Under the pieces are notes generated by a model. It saw nothing but the letters and a program-made list of their open reading frames with translations. It was not told the origin of the DNA and made no database searches. Made by a program: the position numbers and the translations under genes. Shown piece by piece: positions 1 to 8,606 of a stretch of 64,000 bases of DNA. This DNA comes from CALUTH01 sp964452495 (GTDB lineage Bacteria > Cyanobacteriota > Vampirovibrionia > Gastranaerophilales > Gastranaerophilaceae), in NCBI GenBank assembly GCA_964452495.1, contig CAYVMC010000008.1:11683-75682 (forward strand), written 5' to 3'. The number at the start of each line of letters is the position of its first letter. Position 1 is the first letter of the stretch.

Positions 1-767
1 GTTAAATCTATAACAGGAACTTTATTGAAAAATTCACAGAAGCGTTTTTCTCCATTATAAAAAATATAGTATCCACCGTCTATTCTTGATTTAAAAACAA
101 TTGTTTCAACCCCGAAGTCTCCAAGTTTTCTTGCTATATGATCATAAGTCATAGACTCAAACAAGTGCGGAGCATCATTTTTCATGCTCATAAATATTAT
201 ATTTGTATAAGGAAGAATTTCATCCAAAAACTCTCTTGATTCATCAGAATACATAAAACATGAAGTATAATTAGGGTCATAAGCTGTTACTAAATCTTTT
301 TCTTTGGCAATTCGGAACGCTTTTTTCACCGCATTTCTTGCAGACAATGACAGTGATTGGGCAACACCTGTTGAATACAGACACTTAAATGAGGAAATCA
401 TTTCTTCTGTTATGTCGTCATCATTCAGTTTTGTAGCGGCAGATTTCCGTTTATAATAGTAGAATTCATTTTCTTCGTTCTCTGGACGTGCAACAATATA
501 AACACCGTTTTGTTCTTGAATAAAATCTGTAAAGGATGTATCTATATTATCCTTTTTAAGGCTTTCATAAATATAGTGTCCAAATCCATCATTTCCTAAC
601 TTCGTAATAAGAGCTGTTTTGCTCCCGAGTTTTGCAGCCATAAGTGCAGATATGACACTGTCTCCTCCATAACTTTTACGAAAAAGTTCAGCTTTTTCAA
701 GTTTATCTGCAGATGATAATTCTATCAGGCATTCGCCTATAACCGCTATATCTAATTTTTTTTCCAA
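1..767 (-). CDS. kdgK: PfkB-family sugar kinase, probably 2-keto-3-deoxygluconate kinase (C-terminus cut by window edge)
   Basis: About 255 N-terminal residues are visible; the family is usually 310-340 long, so the catalytic C-terminal part lies outside the window. The start opens with a Rossmann-like strand followed by GECLIEL, then SYGGDSVISALMAAKLG and the TALITKLGNDGFG segment, the usual N-terminal layout of ribokinase/PfkB sugar kinases. I chose the TTG at 767 because AAAGGA sits about 10 bases upstream and no ATG is nearer. It overlaps the end of the upstream KDPG-type aldolase by 16 bases, so the two are translated as a pair. A kinase next to this aldolase fits 2-keto-3-deoxygluconate to KDPG to pyruvate plus glyceraldehyde 3-phosphate. 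The substrate is inferred from that neighbour only. Confidence 0.75.
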   Translation of the reverse strand, partial: MEKKLDIAVIGECLIELSSADKLEKAELFRKSYGGDSVISALMAAKLGSKTALITKLGNDGFGHYIYESLKKDNIDTSFTDFIQEQNGVYIVARPENEENEFYYYKRKSAATKLNDDDITEEMISSFKCLYSTGVAQSLSLSARNAVKKAFRIAKEKDLVTAYDPNYTSCFMYSDESREFLDEILPYTNIIFMSMKNDAPHLFESMTYDHIARKLGDFGVETIVFKSRIDGGYYIFYNGEKRFCEFFNKVPVIDL

Positions 768-1381
768 TTTGTATAATCCTTTATATCATTCAAAGTAGAC
801 TTTACCCGCTCTGTTATTTCACTGGGAGTAAAGTCTGCGTACAAGTCCCGTCCTACCCCGACACATTTTGCTCCGGCTCTTATATATCCTATTACTTCGT
901 CAAGTTTAATATTACCGGTGGGCATAAGACTTAGAAATGGCATTTGACGAAGCAGGTCGCCTATATAAGTAATTCCACCGAGGGCTGTTGTCGGAAAAAG
1001 TTTTGTTAATAATACTCTTGCTTTCCAGGCTGCATATGCTTCGTTTGCCGTTGAACCCCCTGCAATAAAAGGAATGCGTTTATTTTTTGAAATTTTAACA
1101 AGATTCATCTGGAATATCGGGCTTGAAAACATTACCGCTCCACAGTCTATAGCCATTTGTGCCTGTAGTGAGGTAATTATACTGCCTGCACAAACATATA
1201 CGTCTTTTGATAATTCTTGTATGGCTTTATATAATTCTGGTGTTTCAATATTTATTTCCAGAAATTTAACTCCGCCTTTTATCATGGCTCTGCCTATTTC
1301 GATAGCTTCATCAGGATTAGAGCATCTTATTATAGGATATAATTTTTCTTTTGTTAATAAATCTATTAATGTTTCACTCAT
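752..1381 (-). CDS. eda: 2-dehydro-3-deoxy-phosphogluconate aldolase (KDPG/KHG aldolase family)
   Basis: 209 residues, normal length for this class I aldolase, which splits KDPG into pyruvate and glyceraldehyde 3-phosphate through a lysine Schiff base. Visible family signatures are KFLEIN (substrate-site Glu), VCAGSIIT in place of the usual GAGTVL, and the active-site stretch TKLFP followed by MPTGNI, with Lys just before FP as expected. The ATG at 1379-1381 has AAAGGAT upstream. It is the first gene of a two-gene unit with the PfkB kinase and is divergent from the cyclase gene. The altered GAGT motif may mean a relaxed or different 2-keto acid substrate. Confidence 0.85.
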   Translation of the reverse strand: MSETLIDLLTKEKLYPIIRCSNPDEAIEIGRAMIKGGVKFLEINIETPELYKAIQELSKDVYVCAGSIITSLQAQMAIDCGAVMFSSPIFQMNLVKISKNKRIPFIAGGSTANEAYAAWKARVLLTKLFPTTALGGITYIGDLLRQMPFLSLMPTGNIKLDEVIGYIRAGAKCVGVGRDLYADFTPSEITERVKSTLNDIKDYTNWKKN

Positions 1382-1413
1382 TTTTTCATCTATCCTTTTT
1401 CTTTAATTTATTA

Positions 1414-1419
1414 TATCAT
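1414..1419 (+). promoter_or_regulatory. -10 box of a likely leaderless promoter (TATCAT)
   Basis: TATCAT lies exactly 6 bases before the ATG at 1426 and there is no Shine-Dalgarno sequence, so transcription would start at or next to the ATG. No convincing -35 box is seen. The same geometry occurs before eight other genes in the window. Confidence 0.45.
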
Positions 1420-1425
1420 AATAAT

Positions 1426-3378
1426 ATGCGCGGGATAAAAACATTTTTAACATTTATTGCAGCATGGATATTTTTATTTGCTGCCTTCTGGATTTCTAAC
1501 AATTTTTTTGAACCGAAATTTTATGATTTTATGGTCAATGCTTTCACCGCACATAAATATGGTTCTGATGATATTCTTATTGTCGTTATTGATGATGAAG
1601 CAATAGCCAAATACCGCTGGCCCTGGAAGAGGGAAATGTATTCGAATATTTTTGAATATATTAATCAGAATGCAAATCCCAAACTTATAATTCACGATGC
1701 GATTGTGGGAACGTTAGACAAGGAAAATCCTGCTTCGGATAAAAAGTACTTTTCGTCTATTTCTAAAATTAATAATCTTGTTTCCGGCATGGAATTGACT
1801 TTTAGAGATTACACTGATTATTCAAAGGGAATAGCACAGGATGAAAAATATTATAAAAAATACTCAACACCGGTAGAAGATAATCGGCAATATTTTGAAG
1901 GTTTTAGATTTAAGAGTATACTGACCTTTCCTGATGAATACTATAATGTTCTTAAATACGCTGCCCCTGTAACATGTCCGCAGGATAATGACGGAGTTAC
2001 AAGGGATATTTCATTGTTTGTTGCATATAAGCAATACCTGTATCCATATCTTGCATTTAGAGGTTTTCTGCTTGCGAACAATAATCCGGAATGTGCTGTT
2101 TCGCAAAATGATGTAACTTGTAACACTATAAATTTTTATGCACCAAAATATAGGCGTTATCTTGGCGGACACCATAGAACCCCTATAAAATTTTATAAAC
2201 TCTACAGTAATAATTATTCTCATCGAACAATATCTGCAGTAAAGATTCTGGATGATTATGACAGGATAAAGTCTGGACTAAAACCTGAATTGTCACCTGA
2301 GTTATTTAATAATAAGTACATTATTCTTGGTGCTAATGTTAAGGCTTCATCAACAGGGTTGTCTGATATTCTTCATTCTTCTGTGTCTCCGAGACATCCG
2401 GGAACAGACATACTGGCAACAGTTCTTGATAATGCGGTACATAATGATTTTCTTAAATCGTTTAATATCTGGCAAAATGCACTACTGTCATTATTTACAG
2501 CAATATTTATTTATATTCTTATAAGGACGCGTACGATTTTTGTTTCTCTATCAGTAATTACGACCGCACTTATATTATTCTTTTTGGGAGCATGTTTTCT
2601 ATTTTATAACGCTTTTGCCATAAATGTTTTAACTCCTGTAATACTAGGAATTGTAACAATGATTTTTGGTTATCTTCACAGGTTTCTTCTTGAAGGTCAG
2701 AATAAAGAAAAAATTAAAAAGGCGATGGGCAAATACATCTCAGATGACATTATGGAAGATGTTGTAAAAAATATTGATGAATTAAAACTTGGAGGAAAAA
2801 AATCTGTTGTAACTGTTCTGTTTGCCGATATAAGAGGCTTTACATCTATGAGCGAAAAAATGTCAGCAGAAGAGGTTTCAAATATTTTGAATGAGTATTT
2901 TACAGAGATGGAACCTATTATATCGGGACATAACGGAATAATAAACAAATTTATAGGCGATGCTGTTATGGCAATTTTTGGCGAACCGATTAAAGACAAA
3001 AATCATGCTTTAAATGCAGTAAAGTGTGCTAATGATATGCTGAAAAAGGTTAGTCAGTTACAGCATAAGTGGATAAACGAAGGAAAACCCAAAATAGAAA
3101 TAGGTATAGGGATTAACACAGGTGAAGTTTTTGTAGGAAATATTGGTTCCGAAAAAAGAATGGAGTATACGGTAATTGGTGATACTGTAAATCTTGCAAG
3201 CCGAATTGAAAGCTATAATAAGATATATAAGACGAATTTCCTAATAGGACCGACTACTTATGAAGAAGTAAAAAATTATGTTAACGTTATAAAAATATCT
3301 GATGTCCAAATCCGTGGTAAACTCCAAAAACTGGACATATACGAAGTCCTTGGAATAATTGAGGATAAAAGTGTATAA
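1426..3378 (+). CDS. CHASE2-domain adenylate/guanylate cyclase (class III)
   Basis: 650 residues. An N-terminal membrane helix (about 5-25) is followed by a long extracytoplasmic CHASE2-type sensor region (about 30-340), three further membrane helices (about 348-425) and a C-terminal class III nucleotide cyclase domain. The cyclase has FADIRGF near residue 466 and GDAVMAIFG near 511, which supply the two metal-binding aspartates, followed by GIGINTGEVFVGNIG and VIGDTVNLASRIE. The protein should make cAMP (or cGMP) in response to an external signal. I chose the ATG at 1426 rather than an upstream in-frame ATG because translation there directly enters the signal-anchor helix and a -10 box sits 6 bases before it. 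The upstream in-frame codons overlap the divergent aldolase gene. It overlaps recG by 8 bases. Confidence 0.9.
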   Translation: MRGIKTFLTFIAAWIFLFAAFWISNNFFEPKFYDFMVNAFTAHKYGSDDILIVVIDDEAIAKYRWPWKREMYSNIFEYINQNANPKLIIHDAIVGTLDKENPASDKKYFSSISKINNLVSGMELTFRDYTDYSKGIAQDEKYYKKYSTPVEDNRQYFEGFRFKSILTFPDEYYNVLKYAAPVTCPQDNDGVTRDISLFVAYKQYLYPYLAFRGFLLANNNPECAVSQNDVTCNTINFYAPKYRRYLGGHHRTPIKFYKLYSNNYSHRTISAVKILDDYDRIKSGLKPELSPELFNNKYIILGANVKASSTGLSDILHSSVSPRHPGTDILATVLDNAVHNDFLKSFNIWQNALLSLFTAIFIYILIRTRTIFVSLSVITTALILFFLGACFLFYNAFAINVLTPVILGIVTMIFGYLHRFLLEGQNKEKIKKAMGKYISDDIMEDVVKNIDELKLGGKKSVVTVLFADIRGFTSMSEKMSAEEVSNILNEYFTEMEPIISGHNGIINKFIGDAVMAIFGEPIKDKNHALNAVKCANDMLKKVSQLQHKWINEGKPKIEIGIGINTGEVFVGNIGSEKRMEYTVIGDTVNLASRIESYNKIYKTNFLIGPTTYEEVKNYVNVIKISDVQIRGKLQKLDIYEVLGIIEDKSV

Positions 3379-5743
3379 TTTTGACCAGATAAGAAAAGCC
3401 GTAGAAATTGAGGCAGCTTACAAATATATTGATGTAAGAGGAAAGACTAAAACATTTTCCAAATTTATTTGTCAGGAACTCAAGAACCTTATAAAAGAAT
3501 CAGGAAAAAATCCTAAGTGGATTGTATTGCTGGAACATTTTACAAACTACTCTACAGACAGTTATCCTGAAAGAAAAAAGTGTATAGAAAGACTTGTAAG
3601 AGCAATTCGTTCAGAACTTAATCCGCCTTCATCCGTGAATGCTGCATGTGATAAAATAAAACCGCCGTCACAAATGGATGTTATGTATATAAAAGGAGTT
3701 GGTGCAAAGATTGCGTACAGGTTTAATAAACTTGGAATTTATACTGCAAATGACCTGCTTTATTATTTCCCATCAAAACATATTGATTATTCATCGAGAA
3801 CAAAAATTCATGCATTAAGAGAGGGAATGAGTACAACTATATTTGGTTATATAAAGTCTGTTTCAGCTTACACTTCAAAAAGCGGATTAGGTATTGTTAA
3901 ACTTGTTGTTGCCGATGAAACGGGAAAACTTCCTATAAATTTTTTCTACGGGAAAGCAAACAAATATATGCTTGAAAAAACAAAAGCACAGTTTCCAAAA
4001 AACGCTAATATTATGTTATCAGGAGTTGTAAAACGTAGTAGTTATGATAATCTACTTACTCTGGACAAGCCGACATATTCTATTATGACTGCTGAAATTT
4101 TTGATAACTCAAATCTTAACCTCGGGCGTATTGTTCCGGTCTACCCGCTCTGTGAAAATCTAAGTCCCAAAACACTACGGAGGGCAATCTACAATGCCAT
4201 TTCAATGTATAAGAATGAAATAAAAGATGTGCTGCCGGATTATCTTCTTGAAAAATACGGATTTATACACAAAGCGGATGCAATTGAACAGATTCATTTT
4301 CCGCAGGATATGGAAACTCTGGAGATTGCACGCAATTCACTTATTTTTGAAGAATTTTTCTTAATTCAGTTAAAACTGGCATTAGCAAGGAAAGATACGG
4401 AAACAAAATGCAGCTCATATCCTCTGATAGTTAAACCTGACGGGCTTGTTATGAACTTTATAAAAAGTCTGCCTTTTGAGTTAACAAAAGCACAGAAGCG
4501 AGCTATTAATGAAATATTAAACGACATGCATTCAAGTAAGCCTATGCAGCGTTTATTACAGGGGGATGTAGGCAGCGGAAAAACAGTTGTTGCATGTGTA
4601 ATGCTTCTTGCTGCAATTGAAAACGGGTATCAGGCAGCTCTTATGGCTCCTACAGAAATTCTTGCACAACAGCACTATAATAATCTTGTAAAGTGGCTTA
4701 CCCCGCTTGGAATAAGTATAGGATTATTTCTTGGTTCTTCCGGTGCAAAAATACGGCGAGAAGAAGAACAAAATCTTGCAAACGGTCAGACAAAAATCGC
4801 AGTTGGAACGCATGCACTTATTCAGGATAATATAAAATTTAATAATTTGGGAGCCGTTGTAATAGATGAGCAGCACAGGTTTGGTGTAAAACAACGTTTA
4901 TCTTTAAGGCAAAAAAGCACCTTGCCGCAAGTTCTTACAATGACCGCAACTCCTATTCCGCGAACTCTTGCAATTACTCTTAATGGTGATCTTGATTTAA
5001 CAATTATTGATGAACTTCCAAAGGGAAGAAAACCTATTAATACAAAATTTGTTAATTCCAAAGCATTTATTATAAGGCTTATTAGGGATGAAGTATCAAA
5101 AGGTCATCAGGCATATATTGTATACCCGTTGATTGAGGAAAGTGAGACACTGTCTGCAAAGGCTGCAACTATAGAGGCTGAGAGATGGCAAAATGATGTA
5201 TTTCCGGATCTAAAAATAGGGCTTCTCCACGGTAAACTTAAGAACTCTGAAAAAGATGAGGTGATGGAAAAGTTTAAAAATAAAGAATACGATATTCTGG
5301 TATCAACAACAGTTGTGGAAGTTGGAGTTGATGTTCCAAATGCAACGGTTATTGTCATAGAAAATGCAGAACGATTTGGTCTTTCTCAGCTGCATCAGTT
5401 GCGAGGACGGGTTGGACGTTCGGATATTCAATCATATTGTATATTATCATCTAATACAAAAAATCCTCAGACAAAAGAACGCTTAAATATAATGACAGAA
5501 ACCAATGACGGTTTTGTTATTGCTGAGAAAGACCTTCAACTGCGCGGCCCCGGTGAGTTTCTCGGCGTAAGACAGAGCGGACTGCCTGATTTGATTATTT
5601 CAGACCTTGTCCGTGATGCACAGATTTTAGAAACCGCACGTTTGGAGGCTATAGATTTTGTTAAAAAGAAAAATATAAACGATTATCCGGCACTTGTAAA
5701 CGCAGACCAGTTAAAGTTAAACAGTGATATTCTCGGCTGTTAA
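3371..5743 (+). CDS. recG: ATP-dependent DNA helicase RecG
   Basis: About 790 residues, longer than E. coli RecG by a roughly 100-residue N-terminal helical extension, as is common in cyanobacterial-type RecG. The wedge/OB region follows (GVGAKIAYRFNKLGI, FFYGKANKY), then the helicase core with Walker A GDVGSGKT near 398, DEQH box near 498, motif III TMTATPIPRT and motif VI QLRGRVGR. It remodels stalled replication forks and Holliday junctions. The GTG at 3371 has GAGG six bases upstream; a TTG four codons earlier is possible but worse placed. It overlaps the cyclase stop and is likely translationally coupled to it, an unusual pairing. Confidence 0.93.
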   Translation: MYNFDQIRKAVEIEAAYKYIDVRGKTKTFSKFICQELKNLIKESGKNPKWIVLLEHFTNYSTDSYPERKKCIERLVRAIRSELNPPSSVNAACDKIKPPSQMDVMYIKGVGAKIAYRFNKLGIYTANDLLYYFPSKHIDYSSRTKIHALREGMSTTIFGYIKSVSAYTSKSGLGIVKLVVADETGKLPINFFYGKANKYMLEKTKAQFPKNANIMLSGVVKRSSYDNLLTLDKPTYSIMTAEIFDNSNLNLGRIVPVYPLCENLSPKTLRRAIYNAISMYKNEIKDVLPDYLLEKYGFIHKADAIEQIHFPQDMETLEIARNSLIFEEFFLIQLKLALARKDTETKCSSYPLIVKPDGLVMNFIKSLPFELTKAQKRAINEILNDMHSSKPMQRLLQGDVGSGKTVVACVMLLAAIENGYQAALMAPTEILAQQHYNNLVKWLTPLGISIGLFLGSSGAKIRREEEQNLANGQTKIAVGTHALIQDNIKFNNLGAVVIDEQHRFGVKQRLSLRQKSTLPQVLTMTATPIPRTLAITLNGDLDLTIIDELPKGRKPINTKFVNSKAFIIRLIRDEVSKGHQAYIVYPLIEESETLSAKAATIEAERWQNDVFPDLKIGLLHGKLKNSEKDEVMEKFKNKEYDILVSTTVVEVGVDVPNATVIVIENAERFGLSQLHQLRGRVGRSDIQSYCILSSNTKNPQTKERLNIMTETNDGFVIAEKDLQLRGPGEFLGVRQSGLPDLIISDLVRDAQILETARLEAIDFVKKKNINDYPALVNADQLKLNSDILGC

Positions 5744-5769
5744 GACAGTACCCAGCTTACAAGTATAGC

Positions 5770-5801
5770 AAATCGGGCGGAATAAAAATTCCGCTCGATT
5801 T
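5770..5801 (+). terminator. Hairpin after recG, probable terminator
   Basis: A 14-base-pair stem (5770-5783 with 5788-5801, one G-T wobble) with a 4-base AAAA loop lies 26 bases after the recG stop. The following sequence is only moderately T-rich, so it may act as a weak terminator or a 3' stabiliser. Confidence 0.6.
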
Positions 5802-5809
5802 GAAGATTT

Positions 5810-5953
5810 TTAAAAATATATTATTCCCCATAATCCACCGGCTCTGTTTTCATAATGCATAATAGCGTTTATATATAACTCCGGACGCCCGTAAAGGTTA
5901 ACTGTAGTTGAAGCCGAAGTTGGCAAGATAAATCTAGAAAATAAAAAACAGGC
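5810..5953 (-). pseudogene. Possible protein-coding remnant, no start codon
   Basis: On the minus strand, after an in-frame TGA at 5954-5956, 47 codons stay open until a TAA at 5810-5812. The conceptual peptide has protein-like composition (…NLYGRPELYINAIMHYEN… then RAGGLWG) but there is no usable start or ribosome site, and the only Met is internal. It lies downstream of the acyl-CoA synthetase and its terminator. It may be the surviving C-terminus of a lost gene; I cannot name the family. Confidence 0.25.
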
Positions 5954-5979
5954 TCACTGTTAAATAATGAGCCTGTTTT
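5945..5979 (-). terminator. Intrinsic terminator for the acyl-CoA synthetase operon
   Basis: A perfect 12-base-pair stem (5945-5956 with 5968-5979) with an 11-base loop lies 20 bases beyond the minus-strand stop. The minus strand continues into TTTT then TTAT. A-rich and T-rich flanks mean it could work in both directions. Confidence 0.75.
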
Positions 5980-5999
5980 AGTATTTGTATTATCTAAGA

Positions 6000-8159
6000 C
6001 TAACCGCAAAGAGAGCATGCAGAGCAAGAAGTATTCAATGCTTTTTGAGCTTCTTCAAGTCTTACCTTAATACGACCGTCTACTGCAATTCCTTCGCCTG
6101 TAGATTCTGAAATCAACAGCGGGTTAATATCTAATTCATCAATATATTTGAAATCAGATACCAGTTGAGAAAGTCTCAACAGAGTTTCTTGTATTTGGTC
6201 TATTTGAGCAGGTTTTGTACCTCTTGCACCTTCTAAAAGCTTGTATGCTTTAACAGACTTAACCATTTCTGCTGCATCAATATCAGTTAACGGTGCAACT
6301 CTGAAAGTTACATCTTTTAAAACTTCAACAAATACACCGCCCAGACCAAACATCATCATTGGACCGTATTGAGGATCTGTTGCGATACCGCAAACCATTT
6401 CACGGTTACCTTTTACCATTTCTTGAATAATAACACCTTCCAGTCCGTCAAGAAGTCCTTTTTCTTCAAGTTTTGCAAGCAGGTCTTTGTATTCTGCTCT
6501 CAATTGTTCTTCTGACTTAATATTGACTCTTACACCGCCAACATCTGTTTTGTGTGATGTAGTCTTTGAAGTCATTTTCATAACAACTGGATAACCGATA
6601 GAGTTTCCTAGTTCTACAACTTCTTCTTCATTAGTTGCAAGACCATATTTACAAGCCCTTATGCCGTAAGCTTGAAGTACATCAATAGATTCTAAAGTTG
6701 TAAGCTGTGCTCTGCCTTCAGCAACAGATTTTGCAATGATTTTTTCAACCTTTGCTCTGTCAACATCGTAGCAAGGAATTTTACCTTCTGGTCTTTCCAT
6801 CCATAATCTTTGTTGGTTTAATCTGTTCAATCCGTCAGCAGCCTGTTCTGCATACATGAAGAATGGCATATTAACGTTCATATCGGAAATCTTTGTAAAG
6901 AATTCATTTTTTGTCATAAATACACCGATAATCGGTTTTTGTGGGTTCTTTGCTTTAATTTCCATTAATGCTTGAGCAACATCAATATCTTTTAAACCAA
7001 GGAATGGAAGATAGATTGTTATAATCATATCAACATTTTCATCAGCGATAACTGTTTCCAGTGTTTGTTTGTAATGCTCAATAGGTGCTGATGCAATCAT
7101 ATCAATCGGGTTTTTAACGGAAGCTGCTGCAGGCAAGAAACTTCTTAATTTTGCTTTTGTTTCATCTGTAATTTTTGCCATTTGCATTCCGTATTCACAA
7201 ACAGCATCAGTTGCCATAATTCCGGGACCGCCGGAGTTTGTAATGATTGCTACTCTGTCACCTTTTGGGATAGGACAGTTTGCAAAAACTTTTGCTGTTT
7301 CAAAAAGGTTTTGAAGAGAAAATTCTCTTATTACACCTGATTGTTGTAATAAAGCAGCGGCTGCTTTATCTGCACCTGCGAGGGAACCTGTGTGTGAAGA
7401 TGCTGCCGATGCACCTGCTGCAGAACGTCCTGATTTTAACGCTAAAATCGGTTTCTTTTTAGAAACTCTTGATGCAAGTTTTCTAAAGTTTGCAGGGTTT
7501 TGGATTGATTCCATATAAAGTAAAATTTGTTTAACGTCATCATCGTTTTCCCAGTATTCAATAGCTGTTTCAGCATTAACGTCAGCCTGATTACCTATAG
7601 AAATAAATTGTGCAAAACCAAGATTCAGGTCTTTTAAAATATTTAAAATGCCGCCGCCTAAAGCTCCTGATTGGGAAACAAAACCTATATTTCCACGTTC
7701 CGGCAAGCTTTCTGCAAAACATCCGTCCATTCTTATATCAGGGTGAGTGTTTACAACACCTAAACAGTTAGGACCTACGCATCTCATTCCGTATTCTTTT
7801 AATTTTGCAACTAATTCTTTTTCAAGTTCAGCCCCTTCTGCGCCTGTTTCTTTAAAACCTGCTGTAATTATACACAAACCTTTAATGCCTTTTTGGTTAC
7901 ATTGTGAAATTGTATCAAGTACAAATTTAGAATTAACAACAATAATGGCTAAATCAACATCTCCCGGTACTTCAAGAACGGAAGTATAAGCTTGAAGCCC
8001 TTCAATAACTCCGCCCTTAGGGTTTACCGGATATATGTTTCCGTTAAATTTGTACTCTTGTAATCTTTTCATCAAATCAGAACCTATTGTGTGTTCTTTT
8101 GTTGATGCACCGATAACCGCGATTGATTTTGGTTTCATGATTTTGTCTAATGCGTTCAT
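6000..8159 (-). CDS. ADP-forming acetate/acyl-CoA ligase (fused alpha and beta subunits)
   Basis: 719 residues, the length of single-chain NDP-forming acyl-CoA synthetases. An N-terminal CoA-binding Rossmann domain (SIAVIGAS) is followed by succinyl-CoA-ligase-like domains carrying the phospho-histidine loop SSHTGSLAG (His about 256) and a C-terminal ATP-grasp domain (about 490-700, with GVIIQEMVKGNREM). It converts acyl-CoA plus ADP and phosphate to acid, CoA and ATP, an energy-conserving step of anaerobic fermentation. The last residues are CSACSLCG, a CxxCxxC tail not part of the fold. AAAGGA precedes the ATG and lies in the 3' end of the upstream gene, one base away: it is the last gene of a three-gene operon. 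Confidence 0.9.
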   Translation of the reverse strand: MNALDKIMKPKSIAVIGASTKEHTIGSDLMKRLQEYKFNGNIYPVNPKGGVIEGLQAYTSVLEVPGDVDLAIIVVNSKFVLDTISQCNQKGIKGLCIITAGFKETGAEGAELEKELVAKLKEYGMRCVGPNCLGVVNTHPDIRMDGCFAESLPERGNIGFVSQSGALGGGILNILKDLNLGFAQFISIGNQADVNAETAIEYWENDDDVKQILLYMESIQNPANFRKLASRVSKKKPILALKSGRSAAGASAASSHTGSLAGADKAAAALLQQSGVIREFSLQNLFETAKVFANCPIPKGDRVAIITNSGGPGIMATDAVCEYGMQMAKITDETKAKLRSFLPAAASVKNPIDMIASAPIEHYKQTLETVIADENVDMIITIYLPFLGLKDIDVAQALMEIKAKNPQKPIIGVFMTKNEFFTKISDMNVNMPFFMYAEQAADGLNRLNQQRLWMERPEGKIPCYDVDRAKVEKIIAKSVAEGRAQLTTLESIDVLQAYGIRACKYGLATNEEEVVELGNSIGYPVVMKMTSKTTSHKTDVGGVRVNIKSEEQLRAEYKDLLAKLEEKGLLDGLEGVIIQEMVKGNREMVCGIATDPQYGPMMMFGLGGVFVEVLKDVTFRVAPLTDIDAAEMVKSVKAYKLLEGARGTKPAQIDQIQETLLRLSQLVSDFKYIDELDINPLLISESTGEGIAVDGRIKVRLEEAQKALNTSCSACSLCG

Positions 8160-8160
8160 T

Positions 8161-8589
8161 TTATTTTGTCCTTTCTTTTGTTATTATCTTCTTTTGAATT
8201 TTAAATTTAAATTCTGTTTTTCCAAAATAATTTATTATTCTTTTCATAAATGATTTTGTTGTATTGTCAGATAATTTTTCATAAGAAGTTACAGCTCCTG
8301 ATGCTGCTTCTTTATATAAATCTGAGGATGCTGAAAATATTCCTTCTGTTTTGATCCCTCTGTTTTTCAATAAATCTTTTTCTTTTTGTGCAATGACACT
8401 TATTGTATTTTCTTCATGATTCTGGCGGATATAAAGATTGTAGGGTTTATCTTTAACCATGGACGTCATAGTATTATATGCTTTTCGTGCATATTTAGCC
8501 GGTTTATAACTTAAATCGCCGGGCATAATCATAACTTTTCCTCCAAAGGCAGGGAAGGTATTTGAGTTTGTTTTATTTTGTATCAACAT
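8161..8589 (-). CDS. Lineage-specific small protein with N-terminal FGGKV motif, unknown function
   Basis: 142 residues, mixed alpha/beta composition, no signal peptide or membrane segment. I do not recognise a family. The N-terminus reads MLIQNKTNSNTF then PAFGGKVMIMPGD; the PAFGGKV element resembles PSFKAGKV in the protein at 57605. The C-terminus is strongly basic and rich in Lys. The ATG at 8589 has AAAGGAT upstream. It sits between a radical SAM protein and the acyl-CoA synthetase, one base before the latter, so it is co-expressed with both. Confidence 0.7.
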   Translation of the reverse strand: MLIQNKTNSNTFPAFGGKVMIMPGDLSYKPAKYARKAYNTMTSMVKDKPYNLYIRQNHEENTISVIAQKEKDLLKNRGIKTEGIFSASSDLYKEAASGAVTSYEKLSDNTTKSFMKRIINYFGKTEFKFKIQKKIITKERTK

Positions 8590-8606
8590 ATTTTATCCTT
8601 TCAAAA

